A stretch of 64,000 bases of DNA from NCBI GenBank assembly GCA_020161065.1, contig JAIUPH010000005.1:1-64000 (forward strand). Reading direction: 5' to 3'. Positions 14,440 to 23,649 of this stretch are shown in pieces. Source of the DNA: Pseudomonadota bacterium. Its GTDB lineage: Bacteria; Pseudomonadota; Gammaproteobacteria; Burkholderiales; Burkholderiaceae_C. The notes under the pieces are model-generated. The model had not been told where the DNA came from and made no database searches. It saw nothing but the letters and a program-made list of their open reading frames with translations. The stretch's first letter is position 1, and the number at the start of each line of letters is the position of its first letter. The translations under genes and the position numbers were made by a program.

Positions 14440-15552
14440 ATGGTCAAGCCGAAGAAGCCGGTCAAGGCGGCCGCTGCGCCGGCGGATCAGGCGCCGGTGC
14501 AAGGCGCAGACCGCAAGCGCCTGCAGATGGCCGACATCGCGCGGCTGGCCGGCGTGTCGGTGTCCACCGTGTCGCGCGCGCTGGCCGGCAGCGAGCGCAT
14601 CGGCAAGGAAACGCGCGACCGCATCGCCGACCTGGCGCGCTCGCTGCACTACTCGATCAACGTCGGCGCGCAGAACCTGCGGCTGGGCCAGAACCGGACC
14701 ATCGCCGTCGTCATCCCGTACGACCGCGGGTCGCGCCAGCACATCTCCGACCCCTTCTTCCTGTCCATGGTGGGCAGCCTGGCCGACGCGCTGACCGAAC
14801 GCGGCTTCGACATGCTGCTGTCGCGCGTCGACGCCGACAACCTCGACTCGGCGGCGCGCGTCATCGAGACCGGCGTGGCCTTCGGCGTCATCCTGATCGG
14901 CCAGTGGCGCCACCACGACCAGCTCAACGCGCTGGCCGCGCGGCGCGTGCCCATCGTCGTGTGGGGCGCGCAGTTTCCGCAGCAGCTGTATTGCACCGTC
15001 GGCGGCGACAACCTGGCCGGCGGCGCGCTGGCCACGCAGCACCTGCTGGACCTCGGCGCGCGGCGCATCGCCTTCGTCGGCGACCCCGACCTGCCCGAGG
15101 TCTCGCATCGCCACCGCGGGCACGTCGACCGGCTGAAGGCCGCCGGCCTGGTGCCCGACGCCGCGCTGCTGGTCAACGTGCCGTTCGACGCCGACCAGGC
15201 GCGCGCCGGCATCACGCGGCTGTGCGAGCGCGGCGTCGCCTTCGATGCCGTGTTCGCCTGCAGCGACGTGCTGGCCTCGGCGGCCATGCAGGTGCTGCAG
15301 TTGTTCGGCCGCCGCGTGCCCGACGACGTGGCCGTGGTCGGCTACGACGACATCGAGTGGGCCAGCCACTCCAACCCGCCGTTGACGACGGTGCGCCAGC
15401 CGATTGCGCGCGCCGGCGTCGAGCTGGTCGACGCGCTGCTGCGCACCGTGCAGGGCGAGCCGGCGCCGCCGCGCATCCTGCCGGTGGAACTGGTGGTGCG
15501 CGCGTCGAGCACGCGCGCCCCGGCGCCGCCGCGCCGGCCCCGCGGGGCCTGA
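14440..15552 (+). CDS. LacI-family regulator of the sucrose locus (SuxR-like)
   Basis: A 370-residue repressor with a basic N-terminal extension, a LacI helix-turn-helix at about residues 30-50 (MADIARLAGVSVSTVSRALAG), a hinge helix, and a periplasmic-binding-protein-like effector domain (about 90-350; the core segment VAVVGYDDIEWASHSNPPLTTV is typical of GalR/LacI members). It lies immediately upstream of two inverted-repeat operators and the TonB receptor gene, and the downstream genes encode sucrose uptake and phosphorolysis, so sucrose or fructose is the likely inducer. It starts 12 bases after the aldehyde dehydrogenase stop and could be co-transcribed with it. Regulator class is secure; effector inferred. 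Confidence 0.88.
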   Translation: MVKPKKPVKAAAAPADQAPVQGADRKRLQMADIARLAGVSVSTVSRALAGSERIGKETRDRIADLARSLHYSINVGAQNLRLGQNRTIAVVIPYDRGSRQHISDPFFLSMVGSLADALTERGFDMLLSRVDADNLDSAARVIETGVAFGVILIGQWRHHDQLNALAARRVPIVVWGAQFPQQLYCTVGGDNLAGGALATQHLLDLGARRIAFVGDPDLPEVSHRHRGHVDRLKAAGLVPDAALLVNVPFDADQARAGITRLCERGVAFDAVFACSDVLASAAMQVLQLFGRRVPDDVAVVGYDDIEWASHSNPPLTTVRQPIARAGVELVDALLRTVQGEPAPPRILPVELVVRASSTRAPAPPRRPRGA

Positions 15553-15553
15553 T

Positions 15554-15569
15554 CCAATCGTTTGCGCAA
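15554..15569. promoter_or_regulatory. LacI-type operator 1 (sucrose locus)
   Basis: CCAATCGTTTGCGCAA is an imperfect inverted repeat centred on CG (15559-15560). It shares CAATCG(T/A)TTGCGCAA with operator 2, whose centre lies 48 bases away. It starts two bases after the regulator stop codon, which fits a looping or cooperative pair. Confidence 0.6.
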
Positions 15570-15598
15570 TTCCGCAGTCAACCTAGGGAATACGCCGA

Positions 15599-15617
15599 TG
15601 CGCAATCGATTGCGCAA
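15599..15617. promoter_or_regulatory. LacI-type operator 2 (sucrose locus), 18-bp perfect palindrome
   Basis: TGCGCAATCGATTGCGCA (15599-15616) is a perfect palindrome with the central CG typical of LacI-family sites. Its right arm contains the proposed -35 box of the receptor promoter, so bound repressor would exclude RNA polymerase. Confidence 0.72.
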
Positions 15618-15638
15618 GTGACCGCGCAACCCTACAGT
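15610..15638 (+). promoter_or_regulatory. Candidate promoter of the TonB receptor / sucrose operon
   Basis: TTGCGC (15610-15615), 17-base spacer, TACAGT (15633-15638; 4 of 6 consensus). The start would be near 15645, giving a leader of about 100 bases. Overlap of the -35 with operator 2 supports repression. Confidence 0.4.
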
Positions 15639-15746
15639 CGCGGCCAACGAACCCAAGGGCCGAAAGCTCCGTCGGGTCGGGTGCCAGGCGCTGTGCGCGC
15701 CTGCCTTTCTTCGCCGCCGAGGCATCGACGACAACTGGAGACCGTC

Positions 15747-18062
15747 ATGACGAGACATCCGATCCCGACCCGCATCGCACTGGCCGCCGCCGCGGCCTTG
15801 CTGGGCGCCGCCGCGCAGGCGCAGACGGCAGCGGTGGCGCCCGATGCCGCGAACGCGGCCAGCACTGCAAGCGCCGCGCCGGCGGCCGCGCCGGCCAAGG
15901 CCGACGACGCGCTCAAGCTCGACAGCATCGTCGTCACCGGCACGTCGACGCGGCTGTCGAAGATGAAGCAAAGCGTCTCGGTCAGCACGCTGGACGCCGA
16001 CCAGATCGAGAAGACCGGCGCCACCAGCGCCGCCGAGCTGCTGCGCTCGATTCCCGGCGTGCGCGCCGAGTCGTCGGGCGGCGAGGGCAATGCCAACATC
16101 ACCGTGCGCGGCGTGCCCATCTCGGCCGGCGGCGCGCGCTACGTGCAGTTGCAGGAAGACGGCCTGCCCGTGCTGCTGTTCGGCGACATCGCCTTCGGCA
16201 CGGCCGACCAGTTCGTGCGCGCCGACTACAGCATCGACCGGCTCGAAGTCATCCGCGGCGGCTCGGCCTCCACGCTGGCGACCAACTCGCCGGGCGGCAT
16301 CATCAACTTCATCAGCAAGACCGGCGACGAGCCCGGCGGCGCTTTCGGCCTGACGGTCGGCGCTAACCCGCGCGAGCTGCGGCTCGACGCCGACTACGGC
16401 GCGCAGCTCGGCGACAAGACGCGGCTGCACATCGGCGGCTTCCAGCGCGTCGGCGAAGGCGGGCGGCCGACCGACTTCAACGCCGCCAGCGGCGGCCAGA
16501 TCCGCGCCAACCTCACGCACGACTTCGGCAACGGCTACGTGCGCCTCAGCCTGAAGGCGCTGGACGACCACACGCCCACGCTGCTGCCGGTGCCGGTGAC
16601 GGTGTCCAACGGCCAGATCCACGCCATCGCTGGCATCGACCCGCGCAACGCGTTCTTCATCAGCTCCAACCTCACGCGCGACTCGGTGCTCAACAAGGAC
16701 GGCAGCTTCACCACCACCAACCCGCACGACGGGCTGCACGTCAAGAGCCTGGCGGTCGGCGCCGAGGCCTCGTTCAAGCTCGGCGACGGCTGGACCGTCG
16801 AAGACCGCTTCCGCAAGGCCTCCAACTCGGGGCGCTTCGTCGGCCTGTTCCCGTCGGACAACGGCAACAACGCCAGCGCCACGAGCGCGGCGACCACCTT
16901 CACCGGCGTGCTGTTCAACACCTCGCTGGACAACCTGGACAACCTGTTCAACGAGCTGAAGGTGACCAAGTCGTTCGCCGCCGGCGGCGGCAAGCTGGGC
17001 GTCACCGCGGGCCTCTTCACCGGCGTGCAGAACGTCGCCGAGACCTGGTTCTGGAACCGCTACAACCTGCAGCTCGTCGGCCAGGGCGCGCAGGTGGTCG
17101 GTAGCGCCGGCCAGGCCACCAGCGAGCCGCTGGGCGACGGCTTCACCACCTTCGGCGGCTGCTGCGCGCGCAGCTGGGACGTGCGCTACACGCAGACCTC
17201 GCCGTACGCCGCGCTGACCTACGAGCTGGGTGCCCTGAACCTCGACGCCAGCCTGCGCCGCGACAACCAGAAGGCCAGCGGCTACACCTTGTCGGCCGAC
17301 GCCGCCACGCGCACCTGGGACCCGGCGTCGCAGCAGACGGTGAACTACAAGGTGTCGCACACCTCGTACTCGGTGGGCGCCAACTACGCGCTCAGCCGCG
17401 ACCTCTCGCTGTTCGCGCGCAACAGCGAAGGCGTGTCGTTCAGCGCCGACCGGCTGCTCTACGGCAACCCGCTCGACGGCTCGGTGCCGATCTCGCTGAA
17501 CAAGGTCAAGCAGACCGAAGGCGGCGCCAAGTGGCGCAGCGGGCGCTTCAGCATGTTCGCCACGCTGTTCGACGCGCGCACCGACGAGAGCAACTACGAG
17601 GTCACCACGCAGACCTTCACCTCCAACAAGTACAAGGCCTCGGGCCTGGAGCTGGAAGCGGCGTGGCGCGCCGAGGGCCTGCGCATCGGCGCCGGCGCCA
17701 CCTTCACGCACGCCAAGATCACCGCAGCCAACGATGCCAGCGTGATCGGCAACAAGCCGCGCCGGCAGGCCGACCTCGTGTGGCAGCTGACGCCGTCGTA
17801 CACCGTGGGCGGCCTCGAAGTGGGCGCCGCCGTCGTCGGCACGACCAAGTCCTACGGCGACGACCAGAACACCATCACGATGCCGGGCTACGTGGTCGTG
17901 AACCCCTACGTCAGCTACCGCGTCAACGACAAGATGACCGTGGCGCTGTCGGCCAACAACGTGTTCAACGCCACCGGCTACACCGAGATCGAAGGCGACG
18001 GCCACGCGGCGCGCTCGATCAACGGGCGCAGCGTGCTGGCCTCGTTGAAGGTCCAGTTCTGA
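15747..18062 (+). CDS. TonB-dependent outer-membrane receptor, likely for sucrose
   Basis: A 771-residue outer-membrane protein. Signal peptide (about 1-26, ending AAQAQ), an Ala-rich linker, then a TonB-box-like DSIVVTG followed by the plug domain (about 60-185; RSIPGVRAESSGGEGNANITVRG) and a 22-strand barrel ending in an aromatic residue (KVQF), as outer-membrane insertion requires. CTGGAG lies 6 bases before the ATG. Context (LacI regulator, own TonB-Exb motor, sugar carrier, sucrose phosphorylase) mirrors the Xanthomonas sux carbohydrate locus, where the receptor imports sucrose at high affinity. A siderophore function is unlikely given these neighbours. Substrate is inferred from context only. 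Confidence 0.88.
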   Translation: MTRHPIPTRIALAAAAALLGAAAQAQTAAVAPDAANAASTASAAPAAAPAKADDALKLDSIVVTGTSTRLSKMKQSVSVSTLDADQIEKTGATSAAELLRSIPGVRAESSGGEGNANITVRGVPISAGGARYVQLQEDGLPVLLFGDIAFGTADQFVRADYSIDRLEVIRGGSASTLATNSPGGIINFISKTGDEPGGAFGLTVGANPRELRLDADYGAQLGDKTRLHIGGFQRVGEGGRPTDFNAASGGQIRANLTHDFGNGYVRLSLKALDDHTPTLLPVPVTVSNGQIHAIAGIDPRNAFFISSNLTRDSVLNKDGSFTTTNPHDGLHVKSLAVGAEASFKLGDGWTVEDRFRKASNSGRFVGLFPSDNGNNASATSAATTFTGVLFNTSLDNLDNLFNELKVTKSFAAGGGKLGVTAGLFTGVQNVAETWFWNRYNLQLVGQGAQVVGSAGQATSEPLGDGFTTFGGCCARSWDVRYTQTSPYAALTYELGALNLDASLRRDNQKASGYTLSADAATRTWDPASQQTVNYKVSHTSYSVGANYALSRDLSLFARNSEGVSFSADRLLYGNPLDGSVPISLNKVKQTEGGAKWRSGRFSMFATLFDARTDESNYEVTTQTFTSNKYKASGLELEAAWRAEGLRIGAGATFTHAKITAANDASVIGNKPRRQADLVWQLTPSYTVGGLEVGAAVVGTTKSYGDDQNTITMPGYVVVNPYVSYRVNDKMTVALSANNVFNATGYTEIEGDGHAARSINGRSVLASLKVQF

Positions 18063-18108
18063 ACGGCTGACGCCAGCGCCCGGCCGCCGCCTTCAGACGC
18101 AGGTCCGC

Positions 18109-18789
18109 ATGAGCTTCGTCGATCCTCCCAAGGCCTCGTCCCGGTACGCCACCGGCGTCGGCGTGGCCATCGTCATCCACATCGCGCTGGTGTGGGCCCT
18201 GATCAACGGCCTCGCGCACAAGATCGTGAAGGCGATCAGCGAGCCGATCGAGACGCGCATCATCGAGGAGATCAAGCCGCCGCCGCCACCGCCGCCGGCC
18301 ATCGAGCTGCCGCCGCCGCCGAAGTTCGCGCCGCCGCCGCCGCCGGCCTATGCGCCGCCGCCGGAAGTGCCGGTGGTCGCGGCGCCGCTGCCGCCCAGCA
18401 TCACGGCCACCGCCACGCCGCCGGCCGTGGAGCCGCCGCCGGTGGTGGCGCGCGCCGAGGCGCCCAAGCCAATGCCCGCGCCGCTGCCCGCGCCGCCGCC
18501 GGCCGTACCGGCGGCGCCGGTGTCGGCATCGGTCGCCTGCTCGAACTACAGCAAGGTGATGGGCGATGCGGCCTACCCGCGCGCCGCCACGAGGCTGGGC
18601 ATCGAAGAGGGCGACGCGCTGATCCAGTTCACGCTGACGGCCGGCGGCGAGATCAAGGACGTGAAGGCGCTGCGCGCCTCGCACCTGGCCTTCGCCGAGA
18701 ACAGCATCCGCCTGGTCGCCAGCTTCAAGTGCGCCGGGCGCAGCACCGACGTCACGGTGCAGGTGCCTTTTGCCTACAAGAGCGAGTGA
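18109..18789 (+). CDS. tonB: Energy transducer TonB
   Basis: A 226-residue protein with one N-terminal membrane anchor (about residues 15-36, VGVAIVIHIALVWALI), a long proline-rich periplasm-spanning region (about 55-145, runs of P with A, E, V and K), and a C-terminal TonB fold (about 150-226; YPRAATRLGIEEGDALIQFTL) that touches the TonB box of the receptor. It transmits the proton gradient from ExbB-ExbD to the outer membrane. It lies 46 bases after the receptor gene and just before exbB and two exbD genes, indicating a motor dedicated to this sugar receptor rather than the general iron system. Confidence 0.93.
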   Translation: MSFVDPPKASSRYATGVGVAIVIHIALVWALINGLAHKIVKAISEPIETRIIEEIKPPPPPPPAIELPPPPKFAPPPPPAYAPPPEVPVVAAPLPPSITATATPPAVEPPPVVARAEAPKPMPAPLPAPPPAVPAAPVSASVACSNYSKVMGDAAYPRAATRLGIEEGDALIQFTLTAGGEIKDVKALRASHLAFAENSIRLVASFKCAGRSTDVTVQVPFAYKSE

Positions 18790-18860
18790 ACGCCGTGCCT
18801 GACGCTCGCGCCGCCCGCAGCGATTGCGGAACCCCAACGCCCCACCCCGACAGGAACCCC

Positions 18861-19706
18861 ATGGCCGCCACGATCCGACGCCTGACGTCCCAGCTTCTTT
18901 CACGCGTCTCGGCGCGCTGCCGGCGCGCCGCCGGCGGCGCGGCGCTGGGGCTGGCCTTGTGCCTGACGGCGGCCGCGCCGGCGCTGGCGCAGACGGCGCT
19001 GGCGCCTGCTGGCGTGGCCAAGCCGGCCGCCGAAAGTGCCGTCGACAACCCGTACGGCCTGAAGGCCATCGTCGACCACGGCGACGTGGTGTCGAAGGGC
19101 GTGCTCGGCTTGCTGATGGCGATGTCGCTGGGCACCTGGTACGTGCTGATCTCCAAGCTGCTGGAACAGCGCAAGCTGCTGGCCGAGGCGCGCAACGTCG
19201 GCGCCGGTGCCGGCTTCTGGTCGGCCGGCTCGCTGCAGCAGGGCTCGCAGACGCTCAACAGCGACGGCGCCTTCCGCTACGTGGCCGACACCGCGCTCGA
19301 AGCCAGCAAGCACCACGGCGGCATGCTCAGCAGCGTGGACCTGCGCTCGTGGCTGACGACCTCTCTCGACGAAGCCGGCGACGAGGTTCAGCACCGCCTG
19401 CAAAAGGGCTTGTCGTTCCTGGCGACGGTCGGCGCCACCAGCCCCTTCATCGGCCTGTTCGGCACGGTATGGGGCATCCTGAACGCGCTCACCGCCATCG
19501 GCGTGGCCGGCCAGGCCAGCATCGACAAGGTGGCCGGGCCGGTCGGCGAGGCGCTGATCATGACGGCCATCGGCCTGGCCGTCGCGGTGCCCGCGGTGCT
19601 GGGCTACAACTGGCTGGTCGGCCGCAATGTCGCCGCGCTGCACGCCGTGACCACCTTCAGCTCCAAGCTGCGCGCCACCCTGCTGGGCGCGCCGGCGCAC
19701 GCCTGA
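18861..19706 (+). CDS. exbB: ExbB/TolQ-type proton-channel subunit
   Basis: A 281-residue membrane protein of the MotA/TolQ/ExbB family. It has an extended N terminus with a cleavable or anchoring signal (to APALAQT, about residue 45), then three membrane helices (about 75-95, 185-207 and 225-247). The conserved LSFLATVGATSPFIGLFGTVWGI motif in helix 2 lines the ion path. AGGAA precedes the ATG at 18861. Following tonB by 71 bases and preceding exbD by 10, it forms the pentameric stator around an ExbD dimer. The long periplasmic N terminus is common in proteobacterial ExbB paralogues tied to TonB receptors for carbohydrates. Confidence 0.93.
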   Translation: MAATIRRLTSQLLSRVSARCRRAAGGAALGLALCLTAAAPALAQTALAPAGVAKPAAESAVDNPYGLKAIVDHGDVVSKGVLGLLMAMSLGTWYVLISKLLEQRKLLAEARNVGAGAGFWSAGSLQQGSQTLNSDGAFRYVADTALEASKHHGGMLSSVDLRSWLTTSLDEAGDEVQHRLQKGLSFLATVGATSPFIGLFGTVWGILNALTAIGVAGQASIDKVAGPVGEALIMTAIGLAVAVPAVLGYNWLVGRNVAALHAVTTFSSKLRATLLGAPAHA

Positions 19707-19716
19707 GGCGGCTGCC

Positions 19717-20142
19717 ATGGGCATGAGCGTGGGCGCCGCCGGCGGCGTCGGCAAGGTCACTTCCGAGATCAACACCACGCCGCTGGTCGACGTGATGCTG
19801 GTGCTGCTGATCATCTTCCTGATCACCATCCCGGTCGTCGTCACCTCGGTGCCGGTGAAGCTGCCCAAGGAGGTCAACCAGCCGCGCACGAGCAAGCCCG
19901 AGAACATCGTGCTGTCGGTCAACGCCGACGGCGAGATCTACTGGAACGAGCTGCGCATCGCGAACGCCAACGCGCTGGTCGAGCGGCTGAAGACGCAGGC
20001 CCAGCGCGACCCGCAGCCCGAGGTGCACATCCGCGGCGACGGCGCCGCGCGCTACGAGGCCGTGGGCCGCGTGATCTTCGCCTGCCAGCGCGCCGGCATC
20101 GTGAAGATCTCCTTCGTCACCGAGCCGCCGCCGCGCCAGTAG
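19717..20142 (+). CDS. exbD: ExbD/TolR-type stator protein, copy 1
   Basis: A 141-residue protein with a short cytoplasmic N terminus, one membrane helix (about residues 22-44) containing the proton-carrying Asp in NTTPLVDVMLVLLIIF, and a periplasmic TolR-like domain. It lies 10 bases after exbB. It is related to, but clearly different from, the second copy 42 bases downstream, so the two may form a heterodimer inside ExbB. Confidence 0.93.
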   Translation: MGMSVGAAGGVGKVTSEINTTPLVDVMLVLLIIFLITIPVVVTSVPVKLPKEVNQPRTSKPENIVLSVNADGEIYWNELRIANANALVERLKTQAQRDPQPEVHIRGDGAARYEAVGRVIFACQRAGIVKISFVTEPPPRQ

Positions 20143-20184
20143 GCCGCGGCACGGGACCCCGTCGACACACAGGAGCCAGGCGTC

Positions 20185-20619
20185 ATGGGCAAGAGCGAGA
20201 ACGCGCGCGGCCGCCACCGGCAGCCGCCCGCCGTGATGGGCGAGATGAACACCACGCCGTTGATCGACGTGATGCTGGTGCTGCTGGTGATGCTGATCAT
20301 CACGATCCCGATCCAACTGCATTCGGTGGACTTGAACCTGCCCTCGGGCAAGACGCCGCCGGCGGCGGCCGAGCCCGAGATCGTCAGGCTCGACGTCGAC
20401 TTCGACGGCACCGTGTTCTGGAACGGCGAAGCCGTCGGCGGCCACCCCGCGCTGGAAGCGCGGCTGCGCGAGAAGGCGGCGCAGGCGGTGCAGCCCGAGG
20501 TGCAGTTGCGCCCCAACCGCCTGGTGCGCTATGACGCGGTGGCCGCCGTGCTGGCCTCGGCCCAGCGCCTGGGTCTGAAGAAGCTGGGCGTCGTCGGCAA
20601 CGAGCAATTCGCCCAATGA
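20185..20619 (+). CDS. exbD: ExbD/TolR-type stator protein, copy 2
   Basis: A 144-residue paralogue of the preceding gene, again with the conserved Asp in NTTPLIDVMLVLLVML (about residues 22-40) and a periplasmic domain that includes a proline/alanine loop (GKTPPAAAEPE). An AGGAG lies upstream of the ATG. Tandem, non-identical exbD genes after exbB occur in Xanthomonas and related TonB systems. The membrane segments are similar while the periplasmic domains diverge, suggesting distinct contacts with TonB. Confidence 0.92.
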   Translation: MGKSENARGRHRQPPAVMGEMNTTPLIDVMLVLLVMLIITIPIQLHSVDLNLPSGKTPPAAAEPEIVRLDVDFDGTVFWNGEAVGGHPALEARLREKAAQAVQPEVQLRPNRLVRYDAVAAVLASAQRLGLKKLGVVGNEQFAQ

Positions 20620-20731
20620 ACCCATGCCGCATCGACCCCGCCGCGCGCCGCGCCCCGACCCCCTACGCGGGTGGCCGAGCGGGCGCGGCGGTGGCTGATC
20701 GTCGCCCAACCCCCTTGCCGAGCCAACACCG

Positions 20732-22093
20732 ATGAGCACGCTCATGACCGCGAAGCCCCGGCTGTCGATGCGACAAATCATCGCGATGAACGTCGGCTTC
20801 TTCGGCATCCAGTTCAGCTTCGGCCTGCAGCAGGCCAACATGAGCCCGATCTACCGCTACCTCGGCGCCGACGAGGGCAGCCTGCCGCTGCTGTGGCTGG
20901 CCGGGCCGATCACCGGCTTGCTGGTGCAGCCCGTCATCGGCGCGATGAGCGACCGCACCGTCTCGCGCTGGGGTCGCCGCACGCCGTACTTCCTGATCGG
21001 CGCGCTGCTGTGCAGCCTGGGCCTGCTGGCGATGCCGTTCAGCCCGACGCTGTGGTTCGCCGCCGGCGTGCTGTGGATCCTGGACGCCGCCAACAACGTG
21101 ACGATGGAGCCGTACCGCGCCTACGTCAGCGACCGCCTGAGCGAAGCGCAGCTCGCCAAGGGCTTCTTGACGCAGAGCGCCTTCACCGGGCTGGCGCAGA
21201 CGCTGGCGTACCTGACGCCGTCGCTGCTGGTCGCCTTCGGCATGAACAAGGACGCCGTCGGGTCCAGCCACATCCCGCAGGTCACGATGGTGGCCTTCGT
21301 GCTGGGCGCCGTGTTCTCGCTGTCGACGGTGTGGTACTCGGTGGTCAAGGTGCCCGAGCTGCCGCTGAGCCCGGCCGAGCTGCAGGCGCTGCGCGCGCGC
21401 CCGGCCGGCGTGCGCGCGACGCTGGCCGACATCGTCACCGCCTTCCGCGAAATGCCCGCGACGATGCGCCGCCTGTGGTGGATGAAGCTGTTCCAGTGGT
21501 ACGGGATGATGTGCTACTGGATCTACATCGTGCCGGCGCTGGCCAAGACGATGTTCGACACCGCCGATCCGTCTTCGGCGGGCTTTCGCGACGCCGGGCT
21601 GCTGAATGGCCAGATCGGCGGCTTCTACAACGCGGTGGCTTTCGTCGCGGCCTTCGCGATGATGCCGTTCACCCAGCGCTGGGGCGCCAAGCGCGTGCAC
21701 GCGCTGTGCCTGGTGGCCGCCGGCATCGGCATGTGGTGCATTCCTGCCATCCGCGACAAGTGGCTGCTGTTCCTGCCCATGCTGGGCATCGGCCTGGCGT
21801 GGGCCAGCATCATGGGCAACCCCTACGTGCTGCTGGCCGGCAGCATCCCGCCCGAGCGGGCCGGCGTCTACATGGGCATCTTCAACATGTTCATCGTGGT
21901 GCCGATGCTCATCCAGATGGTGACGCTGCCGCTGTACTACCACTCGCTGCTCGGCGGCCAGCCCGACAACGTCATCCGCCTGGCCGGCGTGCTGCTGGTC
22001 GTGGCCGCCGTCGCGGTGCTGTTCGTCAAGGTGGCGCCGGCACCGGCGGCCGCCCAGGCCGCGTCGCCGCTGGCCGGACCTTCCCGCTCATGA
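20732..22093 (+). CDS. Inner-membrane sugar MFS carrier, likely sucrose (SuxC/SLC45-like)
   Basis: A 453-residue protein with 12 predicted membrane helices of the sugar:cation/SLC45-like MFS group. The loop 2-3 signature [15 protein letters not shown] is clear, and [16 protein letters not shown] is typical of sucrose/maltose carriers of this group. It would move sucrose from periplasm to cytoplasm after passage through the TonB receptor. The start may be 20732 or the ATG four codons later; neither has a strong Shine-Dalgarno. Its stop codon overlaps the start of the sucrose phosphorylase gene (ATGA, 22090-22093), strongly linking transport with phosphorolysis. Confidence 0.88.
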   Translation: MSTLMTAKPRLSMRQIIAMNVGFFGIQFSFGLQQANMSPIYRYLGADEGSLPLLWLAGPITGLLVQPVIGAMSDRTVSRWGRRTPYFLIGALLCSLGLLAMPFSPTLWFAAGVLWILDAANNVTMEPYRAYVSDRLSEAQLAKGFLTQSAFTGLAQTLAYLTPSLLVAFGMNKDAVGSSHIPQVTMVAFVLGAVFSLSTVWYSVVKVPELPLSPAELQALRARPAGVRATLADIVTAFREMPATMRRLWWMKLFQWYGMMCYWIYIVPALAKTMFDTADPSSAGFRDAGLLNGQIGGFYNAVAFVAAFAMMPFTQRWGAKRVHALCLVAAGIGMWCIPAIRDKWLLFLPMLGIGLAWASIMGNPYVLLAGSIPPERAGVYMGIFNMFIVVPMLIQMVTLPLYYHSLLGGQPDNVIRLAGVLLVVAAVAVLFVKVAPAPAAAQAASPLAGPSRS

Positions 22094-23544
22094 GAAACGC
22101 TGTCCAACTGATCACCTACGCCGACCGCCTGGCCGGCGGCGGCCTCGCCGAACTCGAAGCGCTGCTCGCCGGGCCGCTGGCCGGCGTGTTCGGCGGCGTG
22201 CACGTGCTGCCGTTCTACGACCCCATCGACGGCGCCGACGCCGGCTTCGACCCGATCGACCACACGCAGGTCGACGCGCGGCTGGGCGACTGGTCGTCGA
22301 TCGCCAGGCTGGCGGCGCGGCTCGACGTGATGGCCGACGTGATCGTCAACCACATGTCGAGCGGGTCGCCTCAGTTCAAGGATTATTCGGCGCATGGCCG
22401 GGCGTCGCGCTACGACGGGCTTTTTCTCACGCGCGAGACGGTGTTCCCCGGCGGCATCAGCGCCGCCGAGCAGGCCGCCATCTACCGCCCGCGGCCGGGC
22501 TCGCCTTTCACCGCCGTCACGCTGGCCAACGGCGAGCAGCGCCTGCTGTGGACCACCTTCACGCCGCAGCAGATCGACATCGACGTGCAGCATTCGCTGG
22601 GGCAGGCCTACCTCGAATCGATCCTGCGCACGCTGGCGGCCAACGGGGTGACGATGATCCGGCTCGACGCCGTCGGCTACGCCATCAAGAAGGCCGGCAC
22701 CAGCTGCTTCATGCTGCCCGAGACCTTCGACTTCATCGACCGCTTCGCGGCGCTCGGCCGCTCGCTGGGGCTGGAGGTGCTGGTCGAGGTGCACTCGTAC
22801 TACCGCAAGCAGATCGAGATCGCGCACCGCGTCGACTGGGTCTACGACTTCGCCTTGCCGCCGCTGGTGCTGCACGCGCTGTTCTTCCAGACCGCACAGC
22901 CCTTGCTGCGCTGGATCGACCTGCGGCCGGCCAACGCGCTGACCGTGCTCGACACGCACGACGGCATCGGCATCATCGACATCGCCGCCGATGCCGCCGC
23001 GCCCGCGGCGAACCCCGGCCTGGTGCCGCCGGCAGAGCTGGAGCGGCTGGTCGACATCATCCACGCCAACAGCGGCGGCCAGAGCCGCGAGGCGACCGGC
23101 GCCGCCGCATCCAACCTCGACCTCTACCAGGTCAACTGCAGCTTCTACGACGCCGTCGGCCGCGACGACGAGGCCTACCTGCTGGCGCGCGCCGTGCAGT
23201 TCTTCCTGCCCGGCATTCCGCAGGTCTACTACGTCGGGCTGCTGGCCGGCGGCAACGATGTCGAGCTGCTGCGCCGCACCCGTGTGGGGCGCGACATCAA
23301 CCGCCACCACTACACGCGCGCCGAGGTCGAGCAGGAACTGCAGCGGCCGGTCGTGCAGCGGCTGGTCGAGCTGATCCGCCTGCGCAACCGCCATCGCGCC
23401 TTCGGCGGCCGCTTCAGCGCCGAGGGCGGCGCCGGCGGCCAGGAGTTGACGCTGTGCTGGACCCTGGGCGAGCACTGGATCCGCCTGGCGGTGGACTTCG
23501 CGGCGCGCCGCTTCGACATCCGCGCCAGCGACGCCGACGCTTGA
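22090..23544 (+). CDS. sucP: Sucrose phosphorylase (GH13 subfamily 18)
   Basis: A 484-residue alpha-amylase-family enzyme that splits sucrose with phosphate to alpha-glucose 1-phosphate and fructose, saving one ATP. The early segment [24 protein letters not shown] is diagnostic for sucrose phosphorylases. Catalytic residues fit the known Bifidobacterium enzyme shifted by one: nucleophile Asp193 (RLDAVGY), acid/base Glu233 (VEVHSYY) and Asp291 in LDTHDGIG. No signal peptide, so it acts in the cytoplasm on sucrose delivered by the overlapping MFS gene. This differs from the Xanthomonas locus, which uses amylosucrase. Related glucosylglycerate or sucrose-6-phosphate phosphorylases are less likely given the neighbours. 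Confidence 0.92.
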   Translation: MRNAVQLITYADRLAGGGLAELEALLAGPLAGVFGGVHVLPFYDPIDGADAGFDPIDHTQVDARLGDWSSIARLAARLDVMADVIVNHMSSGSPQFKDYSAHGRASRYDGLFLTRETVFPGGISAAEQAAIYRPRPGSPFTAVTLANGEQRLLWTTFTPQQIDIDVQHSLGQAYLESILRTLAANGVTMIRLDAVGYAIKKAGTSCFMLPETFDFIDRFAALGRSLGLEVLVEVHSYYRKQIEIAHRVDWVYDFALPPLVLHALFFQTAQPLLRWIDLRPANALTVLDTHDGIGIIDIAADAAAPAANPGLVPPAELERLVDIIHANSGGQSREATGAAASNLDLYQVNCSFYDAVGRDDEAYLLARAVQFFLPGIPQVYYVGLLAGGNDVELLRRTRVGRDINRHHYTRAEVEQELQRPVVQRLVELIRLRNRHRAFGGRFSAEGGAGGQELTLCWTLGEHWIRLAVDFAARRFDIRASDADA

Positions 23545-23552
23545 GGGGACTC

Positions 23553-23577
23553 GAGCCTTCGCGCCGCGCGAAGCCTC
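23553..23577. terminator. Hairpin after sucrose phosphorylase
   Basis: GAGCCTTCGCGC and GCGCGAAGCCTC pair with one mismatch around a single C, nine bases after the stop codon. There is no T-tract, so it may be an mRNA 3' stabiliser or a weak terminator closing the sucrose operon. Confidence 0.45.
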
Positions 23578-23649
23578 GGTTCACAATTCGCGCATCGGCT
23601 CCAGCGGTGCGCGGGCTATGGTTCGGTCTCGCGCATCGCCCGCTTCGCG

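Noticed and set aside
15747-18062. Siderophore receptor for the TonB-dependent protein
   Set aside because: Neighbours are sucrose regulator, carrier and phosphorylase; no siderophore or iron gene and no Fur box was seen.
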